The notes beneath the pieces were generated by a model. The model saw nothing but the letters and a program-made list of their open reading frames with translations, made no database searches and was not told where the DNA came from. Both the position numbers and the translations under genes were made by a program. Shown one piece after another: positions 1 to 6,470 of a stretch of DNA of 10,008 nucleotides. How positions within the stretch are numbered: position 1 is the first letter of the stretch; each line of letters begins with the position of its first letter. The DNA is from Terana coerulea (lineage: Eukaryota > Basidiomycota > Agaricomycetes > Polyporales > Phanerochaetaceae), in contig JAKOGH010000215.1 of the NCBI GenBank assembly GCA_024811115.1, positions 1-10,008 on the forward strand. Direction: 5' to 3'.

Positions 1-947
1 CCTGCCGCTCGCTCCGGGATGCGCTTACCGAAGTCAATATTTCGAGCTCGAGTCCCCGCCACTCAGTCCCGGCCGTGCGCCATCCCAAGCCAAGCACTCC
101 AAATACCACCTGCCGTTCACGCCCTCTCAATACACTGGCAACACTCGAACCCGTCGAGTAGACGGCCGAGCACACAGCGTGACCGAGACTCGCCGAGCGT
201 GCAGGAGGTCGAGCGGAGCCGGCACAGCTCGTACCGCAGCGCGAGCGTGCCATCGCCAATTATCTTCTCGTCGCCTTCACGCACCGACTCGCGACAGAAC
301 ACGAACCACGCGCCGCGCGAACCGACGGTGATCGACATCTCGCCGTCGCCTGGGCCGATTGTGTACGATGACGAGAAGGACGACGATGAGGCTCGATCAC
401 GGAGGTGCACCATGAGCCGTACGATGTGGCGGACGAGGGTGTGGTGGGATCGCTGCGCTGGATACGGGGCTCTGACCATGGGTCGGTAGGGAAGAAGGAT
501 AAGGAGAGCTTCGTCGGGTATGCTGGAAGTATGACGGAGGAAGATGACCTGGAGGAGCCGTCGGCCTATGCCTTCCCGCCGTACCCCAGGATACGACGGG
601 CGGCGTCGGGACGTGAGTATAACCATGCTGTACTTTTACCTATTGAACGATCTCGCTGACATGCTGTTCACAGAACCGCCATGGCTAGACGAGCCACACG
701 ACCAGCGCCGCCGCTCAGTCGCCTCCTCGGCTTCCAGATATTCACTGCCGCGCTCGTTATTGTCGCGTCGATCTCGTCGCTCGTCGACATCCTGTCGCAC
801 CGGGCGACGCCAACCGCGTTCGGGACGCAGCACATCGCGCTCGTGCTGGCGGCGTGGGGCCCGTGCCTGTTCGTGCTGACGGTCATGCTCCGCAGTTGGC
901 TGTTCAGCTACTCGCGGCCGACGCCCCGGCTCGCGTGGTGTCGATGA
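1..947 (+). CDS. Unidentified Ser/Arg-rich protein with C-terminal membrane helices, 5' partial, apparent frameshifts
   Basis: I do not recognise the family. About 160-390 reads in frame 1 as a Ser/Arg/Pro-rich, disordered-looking stretch ending in the acidic run YDDEKDDDE. The sense then continues in frame 3 from 390 (GSITEVHHEPYDVADEG), as if one G were missing from a GG at 390-391. This runs to a donor GTGAGT at 613. A CTGAC branch-like site (655-659) and CAG at 671-673 give a 61-nt intron. The 3' exon's convincing frame, ending in TGA at 945-947, holds two hydrophobic segments (LLGFQIFTAALVIVASISSL and HIALVLAAWGPCLFVLTVML), so a membrane protein is likely. The 673 acceptor leads into a different frame. 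A CAG acceptor at 703-705 would join in frame without any indel. The frame before about 160 is uncertain, and no start can be chosen because the frame is open to the window edge. Confidence 0.5.
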
Positions 948-1560
948 TACCAACTGCCTATTCACACGTCTTCGTGATGCCCTCATGCCAGTCGCCCTCT
1001 CGGTGCCACGCCGCCACGCCATACCATTACTTCCGCCTTCCGCCTTCCCCCTTCGTTGCCCTCCGCGGATGGCACTGCACCCCGCCTCGGCCTCTTGCTT
1101 CCTCCTCTCGACTCTCGCACACACGCTCTTTGCACTTTCTCTCTTGCTTTCCGCCTGGAATTTGGACGACCCGTCTATGATAAACAGCCTGCTCTCATTC
1201 CGATACCATTCTTGAATACCCGTTGTACTTGTGCTTTGTATCTTACGTGTATCAGTAGCCCACCATAATACCCCTCCCCGCTCTCATTTCGTCGGTAAAT
1301 AGTCAGAACCCAGCGTAGAAGCAAACGGTTGCGCCCGCATACGTTCCTTTGTGTAGTGTAATACATCTCTCACGCTCATTCAAGTGACTGGTGATGAGGG
1401 ATTGAGTGTCATTACGATGCGGAGGAACGCAGGGTGATATGGTAGATCAGCGAAAGCGAGGTGGCGTTGAAGATGAATGCATATACAACACACAAGACCC
1501 AAAGGTGATCATAGAAAAGCAAGAGAATGTACGAGGGTTTCTTTTGGCGTAGTGGGCCAA
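948..1560. other. Intergenic region between convergent genes
   Basis: This lies between the stop of the left gene and the stop of the CBS gene and should hold both 3' UTRs. A long pyrimidine-rich plus-strand stretch spans about 1010-1160. The short open frames here have no domain, no codon bias and no matching splice sites. I see no gene. Confidence 0.5.
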
Positions 1561-2358
1561 TCAGAAACCGTTTCTCGATGCGAAGGTCTGGCACAGGTGA
1601 ACAGGTGAGTTCGTGCAGAGGTGTGCTTGAAGAGCACTCACTTCGAGGTCATGTCTCGTCACCACTGCGAGCACAAACTTTCTTCTTGTGTCGGTCACTA
1701 GAGGTAAAAGCAATCAGCTATTTCCGCGAGATTCTCACGTATCTAGTGACCGACCAAGGGCGAAAATCTTGTCCTGCAAGAACTGCTCCAGCTCTGCAAG
1801 CGGTGTTGATGGCGTGATGACTGTGTACGGATGGGAGCTCGAGCGGATGAACTTCGTTATGTACTTCGAAACCTTGTCGTCCTACTCCGCCAATGAGTTT
1901 GAGTTGATACACACACAGCAGCATGACGATGGAGGGCATACCGGCTGTGCTTGGCCCGCCTCCCACTTGGTCTTCAACGCCGCGACGTCAATGTACCCGA
2001 TGGGCTTGCGATTCCTATCGAGAACACTGCACGCACGCACACCGAGACAGGGTCAGAGTAGTGGAATAGAGCACCAAAGCGGGGCATGCGCACGGCAGTT
2101 GTGAGAAGTCCCGCTCGTACGCCAACTCAATCGCCCGTGAGATCGCCTCGTCCTGGGGCAGCGCAAACGCTGGCGGAAGTTGTAGATCCTACGTCCCACC
2201 CCCCAATGTCATTTTTATTGCACGTTGCAATGGTGAGCGTCCAAGCGCACCTCGACCACCGAGCCGCGGTACCTGTCCCCCGAGCCAAAAGCGGGGTACG
2301 CCAGTCCGTTCACTGCGCTCGACGCTCCTGCGGTAGACTGCACAGCGGCCGTGGCCAT
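1561..2358 (-). CDS. Two-CBS-domain protein (six exons, 165 aa)
   Basis: CBS domains usually come in pairs and bind adenosine nucleotides or similar ligands. This looks like a small stand-alone fungal CBS-pair protein, probably soluble; its partner is unknown. Exons, in transcription order, are 2358-2251, 2188-2094, 2026-1942, 1881-1755, 1697-1642 and 1587-1561 (stop TGA). They total 498 nt, and every junction keeps the frame. Introns are 62, 67, 60, 57 and 54 nt. Donors are GTGCGC, GTGCGC, GTATGC, GTCGGT (atypical) and GTGAGT; all acceptors end in AG. CBS 1 covers about residues 37-97 (ISRAIELAYERDFSQLPV, then RKPIGYIDVAALKTKW). CBS 2 covers about 98-165 (HPYTVITPSTPLAELEQFL, then FALVTDTRRKFVLAVVTRHD), ending ASRNGF. 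The first 36 residues are Ala/Ser/Gly-rich and probably disordered. The ATG at 2358 follows a CT-rich leader. No defect is seen. The exon model rests on splice logic and remembered family pattern. Confidence 0.88.
1690..1754. repeat. 12-bp inverted repeat bracketing intron 4 of the CBS gene
   Basis: The arms GTCGGTCACTAG (1690-1701) and CTAGTGACCGAC (1743-1754) are perfect reverse complements separated by 41 nt. In the minus-strand transcript the 5' arm is the first 12 nt of intron 4, including its unusual GTCGGT donor. The 3' arm is the CTAG acceptor plus the first 8 nt of exon 5, which encode part of the conserved Val-Thr-Asp. The folded transcript would pair donor with acceptor. Confidence 0.85.
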
Positions 2359-2369
2359 GTCTTCGAGTA

Positions 2370-2440
2370 TATGAGAGGGTGGAGGAGAGGGGAGATGGGC
2401 AGTGGGGGCGTAGAGGAGATGGATTGTAAGAGGGCTATAA
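2370..2440 (-). promoter_or_regulatory. Probable core promoter of the CBS gene
   Basis: On the minus strand a TTATAG element (plus 2435-2440) lies about 77 nt upstream of the ATG at 2358. A nearly pure pyrimidine tract follows (minus sense, about 2422-2372). This TATA plus CT-tract arrangement is common in fungal core promoters. The assignment is by position only. Confidence 0.4.
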
Positions 2441-3161
2441 CATGGTGGCGGAATGAATCAGGCCATTTTGCGTGGATATGGGCGCTTGACCGCAACAGTT
2501 TGGCTCGAACGCTCGTGCAAAAGTTGTGAGGTCGTGCCATTCCCGAGATCTATCCTTGCTTTCTTTCAATCTTATGCATTTATATACGCTCAGTCTACTC
2601 TCGACATACACACAAGCTCTGCACAGTTGGCTCCGACATTTCTTTATCAGCCGACTCTGCAAATGCATAAACCTCGCCGAATCAAAACCTCGCCGAGGCC
2701 GGCCGTTTCTTCCGCGCCATCGGTGACTCTCCCGTTGGTACGCCTCTCATCGTCCTTGCACGTAGGCAAGTCACAAGTGTACAACTGCAATATCTATGTC
2801 GGAACGAAGCAGGTTGTTCATCCATATGCCCGCAGTTAAAAATCATTCCCGGACATCTGAACTCATCCCGGTCGCAGGGGCATTATCTGTATGTTTCTAT
2901 TGCTTGCGGTCCCTTGGGAATATATCCTAGGGAACCTATTCACTACACAGTATTCTATGAGTGCTGTTGGATGTCGTGAACAAGCCCACTGTCATGTTCA
3001 ACCGAGCTTCTTGACATACGAGGTTTGCGGCCCCGCTGACTCCTCAAACGGTTGCGAGAGTCTTTGTAACGGAGGCGCGTGGAATCATTGCCTGTTTAGT
3101 AGCAATTGACTAATCACCTGTAAGTTATGTAGGCGTTCAACGCTGCGTAGGATGTTGCAAA
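2441..3161. other. Region without a recognisable gene, with a TATA-like element on the plus strand
   Basis: A TATATA at 2581-2586 is followed by an ATG at 2662 opening a 59-codon frame with a basic start (MHKPRRIKTSPRP). The frame then closes without any domain. The 9-mer CCTCGCCGA occurs twice near 2672 and 2688. Nothing beyond this resembles coding sequence, a terminal repeat or a structured RNA. It could be the 5' end of a degraded gene. Confidence 0.3.
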
Positions 3162-3413
3162 TCAGTGGACATTGTCAACCTTTTTCTTCTGGGGTGCATT
3201 GCTGACACTTCTGCTACACTTAGAAGCAATAGCAGAAACGTGCTTGTTGATGTCGGCCTTGGCATCCGGAACGGCATTCTGCCAGTGGATAACCCCGAGA
3301 ATGCGACCGTCGATAGCGGCAGCGGTACCCCCAGCGGCAGCATTGCCGGTGGCGTGATGAAGATAGACCTGAATATCAATGGCAGGGATTTGTACGTTCG
3401 AGGTTTGTGCCAT
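3162..3413 (-). CDS. Small unidentified open frame with biased codons (83 aa)
   Basis: I do not recognise the product. The ATG at 3413 has A at -3 and G at +4 (ACAATGGC), a good fungal start context. The frame uses mainly C/T-ending codons for Ala, Gly, Val and Ile, plus AAG, AAC and CAC, as highly expressed fungal genes do. The predicted protein is Ala-rich in the middle (GNAAAGGTAAAIDGR), has ILGVIHWQN after that, and ends basic (APQKKKVDNVH). There is no signal peptide or membrane segment. Directly upstream on the same strand, another frame reads SPTVLRKAVLNFLQKGKVV (about 3493-3437), so this may be one exon of a larger or decayed gene. The opposite strand is also open here, which lowers confidence. 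Confidence 0.25.
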   Translation of the reverse strand: MAQTSNVQIPAIDIQVYLHHATGNAAAGGTAAAIDGRILGVIHWQNAVPDAKADINKHVSAIASKCSRSVSNAPQKKKVDNVH

Positions 3414-4140
3414 TGTGTTCCCTATTGAAGTGTTTGGTTGCAGCAGTCACAACCTTGCCCTTCTGCAAGAAATTTAGGACAGCCTTACGAAGCACAGTCG
3501 GCGAAACGACATACCCCCGATATGCAATGGTGTCCAGGAAGTGGGTGCTGGTCTATCTATAAGCTCCTTGGATGACACCAGTTCACAGCGCCGCCGGCCT
3601 TCTTCCGCCCAGCAAGGCCGCGGCTCGTGAGACTCCGAGGCTCAAGGTCTTGTCCACCGTTTTGCAAGCTTCATTTTGAGCAAGCGCCGTCTTCATGACT
3701 TGTACTCCCACTATGTGGTCTGGAACGGACGAGGAGCCGAATACTACGTGGCAAGTACCAGTGACTTGACCCGGACGCCGCTACTAGTACTCAGACTCGA
3801 ACAGTTGGTCCTTTCCTTCTACTTATACAGTTATACTGCGCTCCCTCACCCCTCTGTGCAACAGACTTCTACACTGTACTATCTCTAGCTGGCGTTTTTG
3901 GCGAGTGATATTAAATGCTCTCTTACTAACCAAGTTGGCACTGGCAAGTTCTTCACATTGATGAAAATACATGGGTCGCAAAACTCGACATGCTCAAATA
4001 CAAAAGCTTAATAGCTAATCACTCCCCATGACAATATTTATAGCGTATGAATGTTTCTTCTAGCGAGCCTTAGCGCGCGAGGAACTTGGGTCTGCAGAGA
4101 GAACCGGAAGTGTTGAGGACGAAGCGCCAAAGCTGCTCAG
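3414..4140. other. Region without a recognisable gene
   Basis: Apart from the possible coding fragment at about 3437-3493 (minus), I see no supported gene. A 70-codon plus-strand frame at 3676-3888 has no domain, and its AT-rich Tyr/Leu end looks like chance. AT-rich sequence near 3900-4060 leads into the GC-rich promoter that follows. Confidence 0.4.
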
Positions 4141-4145
4141 ATCCG

Positions 4146-4350
4146 GCGGGAAACGCCACAAAGTCGAACCACCGGGAAACGCCGACGAGGCGCTTCCCCA
4201 CGCCCGCTCGACGCGTCGCGATCGAGGCCGTTGACTACGAATAAAAAGGCAAACGCGTGACTCGTCAGCCCCTTGGGGTATATATACGCACCTGGCTCGA
4301 CCGTACTTTCCTCGTCTCCCCTTCCTCCCACCTCCCATCTTCCCCTTCTC
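4146..4350 (+). promoter_or_regulatory. Compact TATA promoter with paired GGGAAACGCC and ACGCGT boxes
   Basis: The 11-mer CGGGAAACGCC occurs at 4147-4157 and 4173-4183; the first copy sits in GCGGGAAA, the E2F-type core. ACGCGT, the MluI cell-cycle box core bound by MBF in yeasts, occurs at 4211-4216 and 4253-4258. TATATATA follows at 4279-4286, then a CT-rich tract at about 4307-4350 that is a likely start region. Order and spacing all point to plus-strand transcription into the hairpin array. Factor identities come from known motif cores, not from anything proven here. Confidence 0.6.
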
Positions 4351-4386
4351 CAGCACTGAAGCCCGAACTCGCGGTGCACTTCTTTC

Positions 4387-4472
4387 CTCTGCCTCACTGG
4401 CACTCGTAGTTTCACTTGCTCAGTCTCCTTTCAGGCAGACCCTATTTCAGGCTGGAGTAAGGTGTAGCCTTC
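4387..4472 (+). repeat. Possible degenerate leading unit (unit 0)
   Basis: It starts with the same CTCTGCCT block as later units and continues CACTGGCACTCG, TAGTTTCACTTG, which loosely resembles the hairpin-1 region of unit 3. It is short (86 nt) and lacks hairpins 2 and 3. Confidence 0.3.
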
Positions 4473-4670
4473 CTCTGCCTCCGAGACCTTAGGTTCGGCC
4501 TGTCTAAACCCAAGGCTCGACAAGAAGAGTGTCTGGGAACTTTCCAGCCTCTTCAGGATGTTGGGCTCAGCACCCACTTCAAAAGTAGATGTCGAGCCCT
4601 GCCACGTTTATAGCGTGCCCTGTCTCAGGGAATATTGAAGAGCAGGCGCCGAGGTGTGTGCAGTGGCACA
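4473..4670 (+). repeat. Tandem unit 1
   Basis: Hairpin 1 (4482-4519) has a different loop from the later units and an imperfect stem. Hairpin 2 is CTGG/CCAG around GAACTTT (4533-4547). The CCTCTTCAGG block is at 4548-4557. Hairpin 3 closes with GGGCTC (4563-4568) and GAGCCC (4594-4599). It is about 25-30 nt shorter than units 2 and 3 in its distal part. Confidence 0.75.
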
Positions 4671-4893
4671 CTCTGCCTCTCAAGGGGTTGGAAACTTTCA
4701 ACCCCTTGAGAAGAAGAGTGCTCGGGAAACTTTCCGACCTCTTCAGGATGTTGGGCTCAGTACCCGCTTCACAAGTAGATGTTGGGCCCTGTGCTTGTAG
4801 CACGTACTGTCTTGGGAAGCATCCTAGTGCCTCTGTGGAGCCGGGCTCGGTTTCCACTCAAAGAGCAGGTGTCAAGATGTACGCAGCGGCATG
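4671..4893 (+). repeat. Tandem unit 2
   Basis: Hairpin 1 is a perfect 12-bp stem, CTCAAGGGGTTG (4679-4690) with CAACCCCTTGAG (4699-4710), around loop GAAACTTT. Hairpin 2 is TCGG/CCGA around the same octamer (4722-4737). CCTCTTCAGG-equivalent is at 4738-4747. Hairpin 3 closes with GGGCTC (4753-4758) and GGGCCC (4784-4789), with one G-U pair. Confidence 0.85.
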
Positions 4894-5118
4894 CACTGCC
4901 TCTCGAGCAACTGGAAACTTTCAGTCGCTTGGCAAGAAGAGTCTCCGGGAAACTTTTGGCCTCTTCAGGATGATGGGCTCATTACCCGCTTCAAAAGCAG
5001 GTGTCGAGCCCTGCGCTTGTAGCCTGAGCACGCCTTGTCTCGGGGAACATCCTAGCATCTCCACGGTGTCGGGCTCTGACCCCCTTGGAGCAGGTGTCTA
5101 GGTGTGCGCAGTGACATG
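4894..5118 (+). repeat. Tandem unit 3
   Basis: Hairpin 1 arms 4902-4913 and 4922-4933 pair at 10 of 12 positions around GAAACTTT, although most bases differ from unit 2. Hairpin 2 is CCGG (4945-4948) with TTGG (4956-4959). CCTCTTCAGG is at 4960-4969. Hairpin 3 closes with GGGCTC (4975-4980) and GAGCCC (5006-5011). Its tail GAGCAGGTGTC, GCGCAGTGACATG matches those of units 1 and 2. Confidence 0.85.
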
Positions 5119-5295
5119 CTCTGCCTCTCGGAAGGGTTGGAAACTTTCACCCTCTTAGCAAGAAGAGTGCCCGGAAAACTTTCCGGCCTCTTCAGGATGA
5201 TGGGCTCGGTACCCACTTCGAAAGCATGTGTTCAAGTTGAGCTCTGTGGTCGTAGCACGCCTGTTCTAGGCCCGGCACTCGACGTTTGCAATACA
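5119..5295 (+). repeat. Tandem unit 4
   Basis: Hairpin 1 arms (5128-5139, 5148-5159) pair at about 8 of 12 positions around GAAACTTT. Hairpin 2 is CCGG/CCGG around AAAACTTT (5171-5186). CCTCTTCAGG is at 5187-5196. Hairpin 3 closes with GGGCTC (5202-5207) and GAGCTC (5239-5244), with a 6-nt longer loop. The distal tail is shortened. Confidence 0.8.
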
Positions 5296-5412
5296 CACTG
5301 CCTCTCGGGGACTGGACAATTGCAGCTCCTCGGCAAGTGGAGACTCGTCTTCGAGCCTCTTCAGGGCGTTGGGCCTCGTGCCCACTCCAACAGGTAGGTG
5401 TCGGGTTCACAC
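5296..5412 (+). repeat. Tandem unit 5, most diverged
   Basis: Hairpin 1 arms are near 5303-5314 and 5323-5334, with loop GACAATTG in place of GAAACTTT. Hairpin 2 is CTCG/CGAG around TCTT (5344-5355), directly before CCTCTTCAGG (5356-5365). Hairpin 3 can close with GGGCCT (5371-5376) and GGGTTC (5403-5408) using G-U pairs. The right boundary is arbitrary because similarity fades. Confidence 0.65.
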
Positions 5413-5712
5413 CTGCCCTGTCTCTCGAGAGCTAAGAGTACTCCCGCTCTACGGCAAGGGAAGGTTGCCTTCTGGCGAGGGGATCATACCCACCTTTCTA
5501 GGGTTGGGCATTATCCCGGCTCCGGGCCGAGTCCTCTGGCTGGCATCACACACACGGACACGCACATAGGCCGACCCTGGACACAACGCCACGACGACAC
5601 CCGGGCCTTCTTCCTCATGTCTTCGCAACGTGGGGAAGTGGAGGTGCAGACGCGTAAAGAGACTAGTGGGCATATTGACCGGGGCGAATGTATTCCTAAC
5701 GGTGGGGCGCTT

Positions 5713-5783
5713 CTAGTCGTCCTGGCACAGACCTCTTCGCGGTCGTCGGGACGAGTAGTTCTCAGGTCCGAGGACCTGAGAAC
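5713..5783 (+). repeat. Adjacent stem-loops with a 26-bp near-palindrome
   Basis: GTTCTCAGGTCC (5758-5769) and GGACCTGAGAAC (5772-5783) are perfect 12-bp arms with only GA between them. Directly upstream, CTAGTCGTCC (5713-5722) pairs with GGACGAGTAG (5749-5758) at 9 of 10 positions, enclosing a small GACC/GGTC stem (5730-5733, 5741-5744). The stems sit at the end of the repeat region and could form or protect a 3' end. Confidence 0.7.
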
Positions 5784-6470
5784 GAAACTAACCTGTGCCT
5801 TAAGTTACTGTACCCTTGTGCTTGAATATAGTTGTTTCATTGCATTGGCACGCTGGATTGAACAGGCTCGGACTTAGGACTCGGATATCAATATGTTCAA
5901 CCTGTGTAGTTGAAAGACTCAAATTTATGACATAGCATCAAGGCGGCCAACCCCAATATTTTCAGTAGGGTAAGATTTGGCAATTCTGCGCTGTGCTAGA
6001 TGTTCCAAGTCAGAACGTGCGCTCTGACACTGACCTCACTGGCATTCCGCCAGTCCTTGTCAAATATCATCATTCTCAAGCAGGATCTCAAGCAGGATCT
6101 GTACGACATACCATCAACGTGTGCTCTCTGGGCTAGTAGCGGGTGATTGAAGCCTGCGACGCCAGCGTCAGCAGTACAGAAGCATATTCTTATATACATT
6201 GCAGGTATGCAAGATGATGGCTAGGAGTGATACGTAGTGTGAACAGTCAACACATGCGTAGGCGGTGATTATGCAAAGGCGTCGCAGTAGGATGGGTCCG
6301 ACGTCGAAACTCGTACGGGGCCCGGAAGTGATACCAAGAAAGCAATCCTGAAACGAGAGCATAGACAGCATATTCCAAATGAGCAGAGCAGAGAGAAACC
6401 TATGGAAACTTAGGGATGTAAAGACAGGCAGCGAGAGCAGATGCCTGAGAGCGGAGCTCGAGAATACAGC
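5784..6470. other. Intergenic region downstream of the array and amidase
   Basis: No gene is supported. It should hold the amidase 3' UTR (minus strand, just below 6471). Short frames on both strands lack domains and start context. A 12-nt tandem duplication is listed separately. Confidence 0.5.
6075..6098. repeat. Perfect 12-nt tandem duplication
   Basis: CTCAAGCAGGAT occurs twice head to tail. It looks like a simple recent slippage or duplication in non-coding sequence. Confidence 0.85.

Larger units (their letters stand above)
4310..5783 (+). ncRNA. Candidate structured non-coding RNA built from tandem hairpin units
   Basis: The region begins at the CT tract after the TATA box and ends, by my guess, at the perfect palindrome 5758-5783. 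No long frame runs through it. Unit spacings (190, 222, 227 and 169 nt between CCTCTTCAGG anchors) do not keep one reading frame. Differences between the best-conserved units 2 and 4 are not biased to third codon positions. Instead, three hairpins recur in each unit at the same place with compensating stem changes. This fits selection on RNA structure, but transcription, ends and splicing are inferred. The alternative is a decayed tandem repeat once in a protein gene: units 2 and 3 share a frame containing LFRMLGSVPAS/LFRMMGSLPAS. Confidence 0.45.

Noticed and set aside
1412..1594. Minus-strand 60-codon frame with hydrophobic stretch
   Set aside because: It overlaps the last CBS exon in another frame and continues into the 3' UTR; the hydrophobicity comes from pyrimidine-rich sequence.
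2086..2529. Plus-strand 147-codon frame
   Set aside because: It is the antisense of CBS exons 1-2 and promoter; the minus-strand splice model accounts for the sequence.
4060..4415. Two overlapping minus-strand frames of 92-98 codons
   Set aside because: They are the reverse of the GC-rich promoter and CT tract; low-complexity Arg/Gly/Ser content and no splice or start support.
4589..5101. 170-codon plus-strand frame through units 1-3 of the array
   Set aside because: The frame is lost between units, and differences between the best-conserved units are spread over all codon positions. There is no domain, and stem pairing explains the conservation better. Kept only as an alternative.
4971..5210. 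GATGATGG in units 3 and 4 as a C box of C/D snoRNAs
   Set aside because: It reads GATGTTGG in units 1 and 2, and no CTGA D box or terminal stem lies at a consistent place.
4548..5365. Minus strand of each unit contains CTGAAGAG, which fits the hammerhead core CUGANGA
   Set aside because: After the following stem there is no GAAA in the required position and no cleavage triplet arrangement, so a hammerhead is not supported.
5499..5511. CTAGGGTTGGG as part of a telomerase RNA template or telomeric repeat
   Set aside because: It occurs once, is not a clean one-and-a-half repeat of CCCTAA, and has no recognisable pseudoknot next to it.
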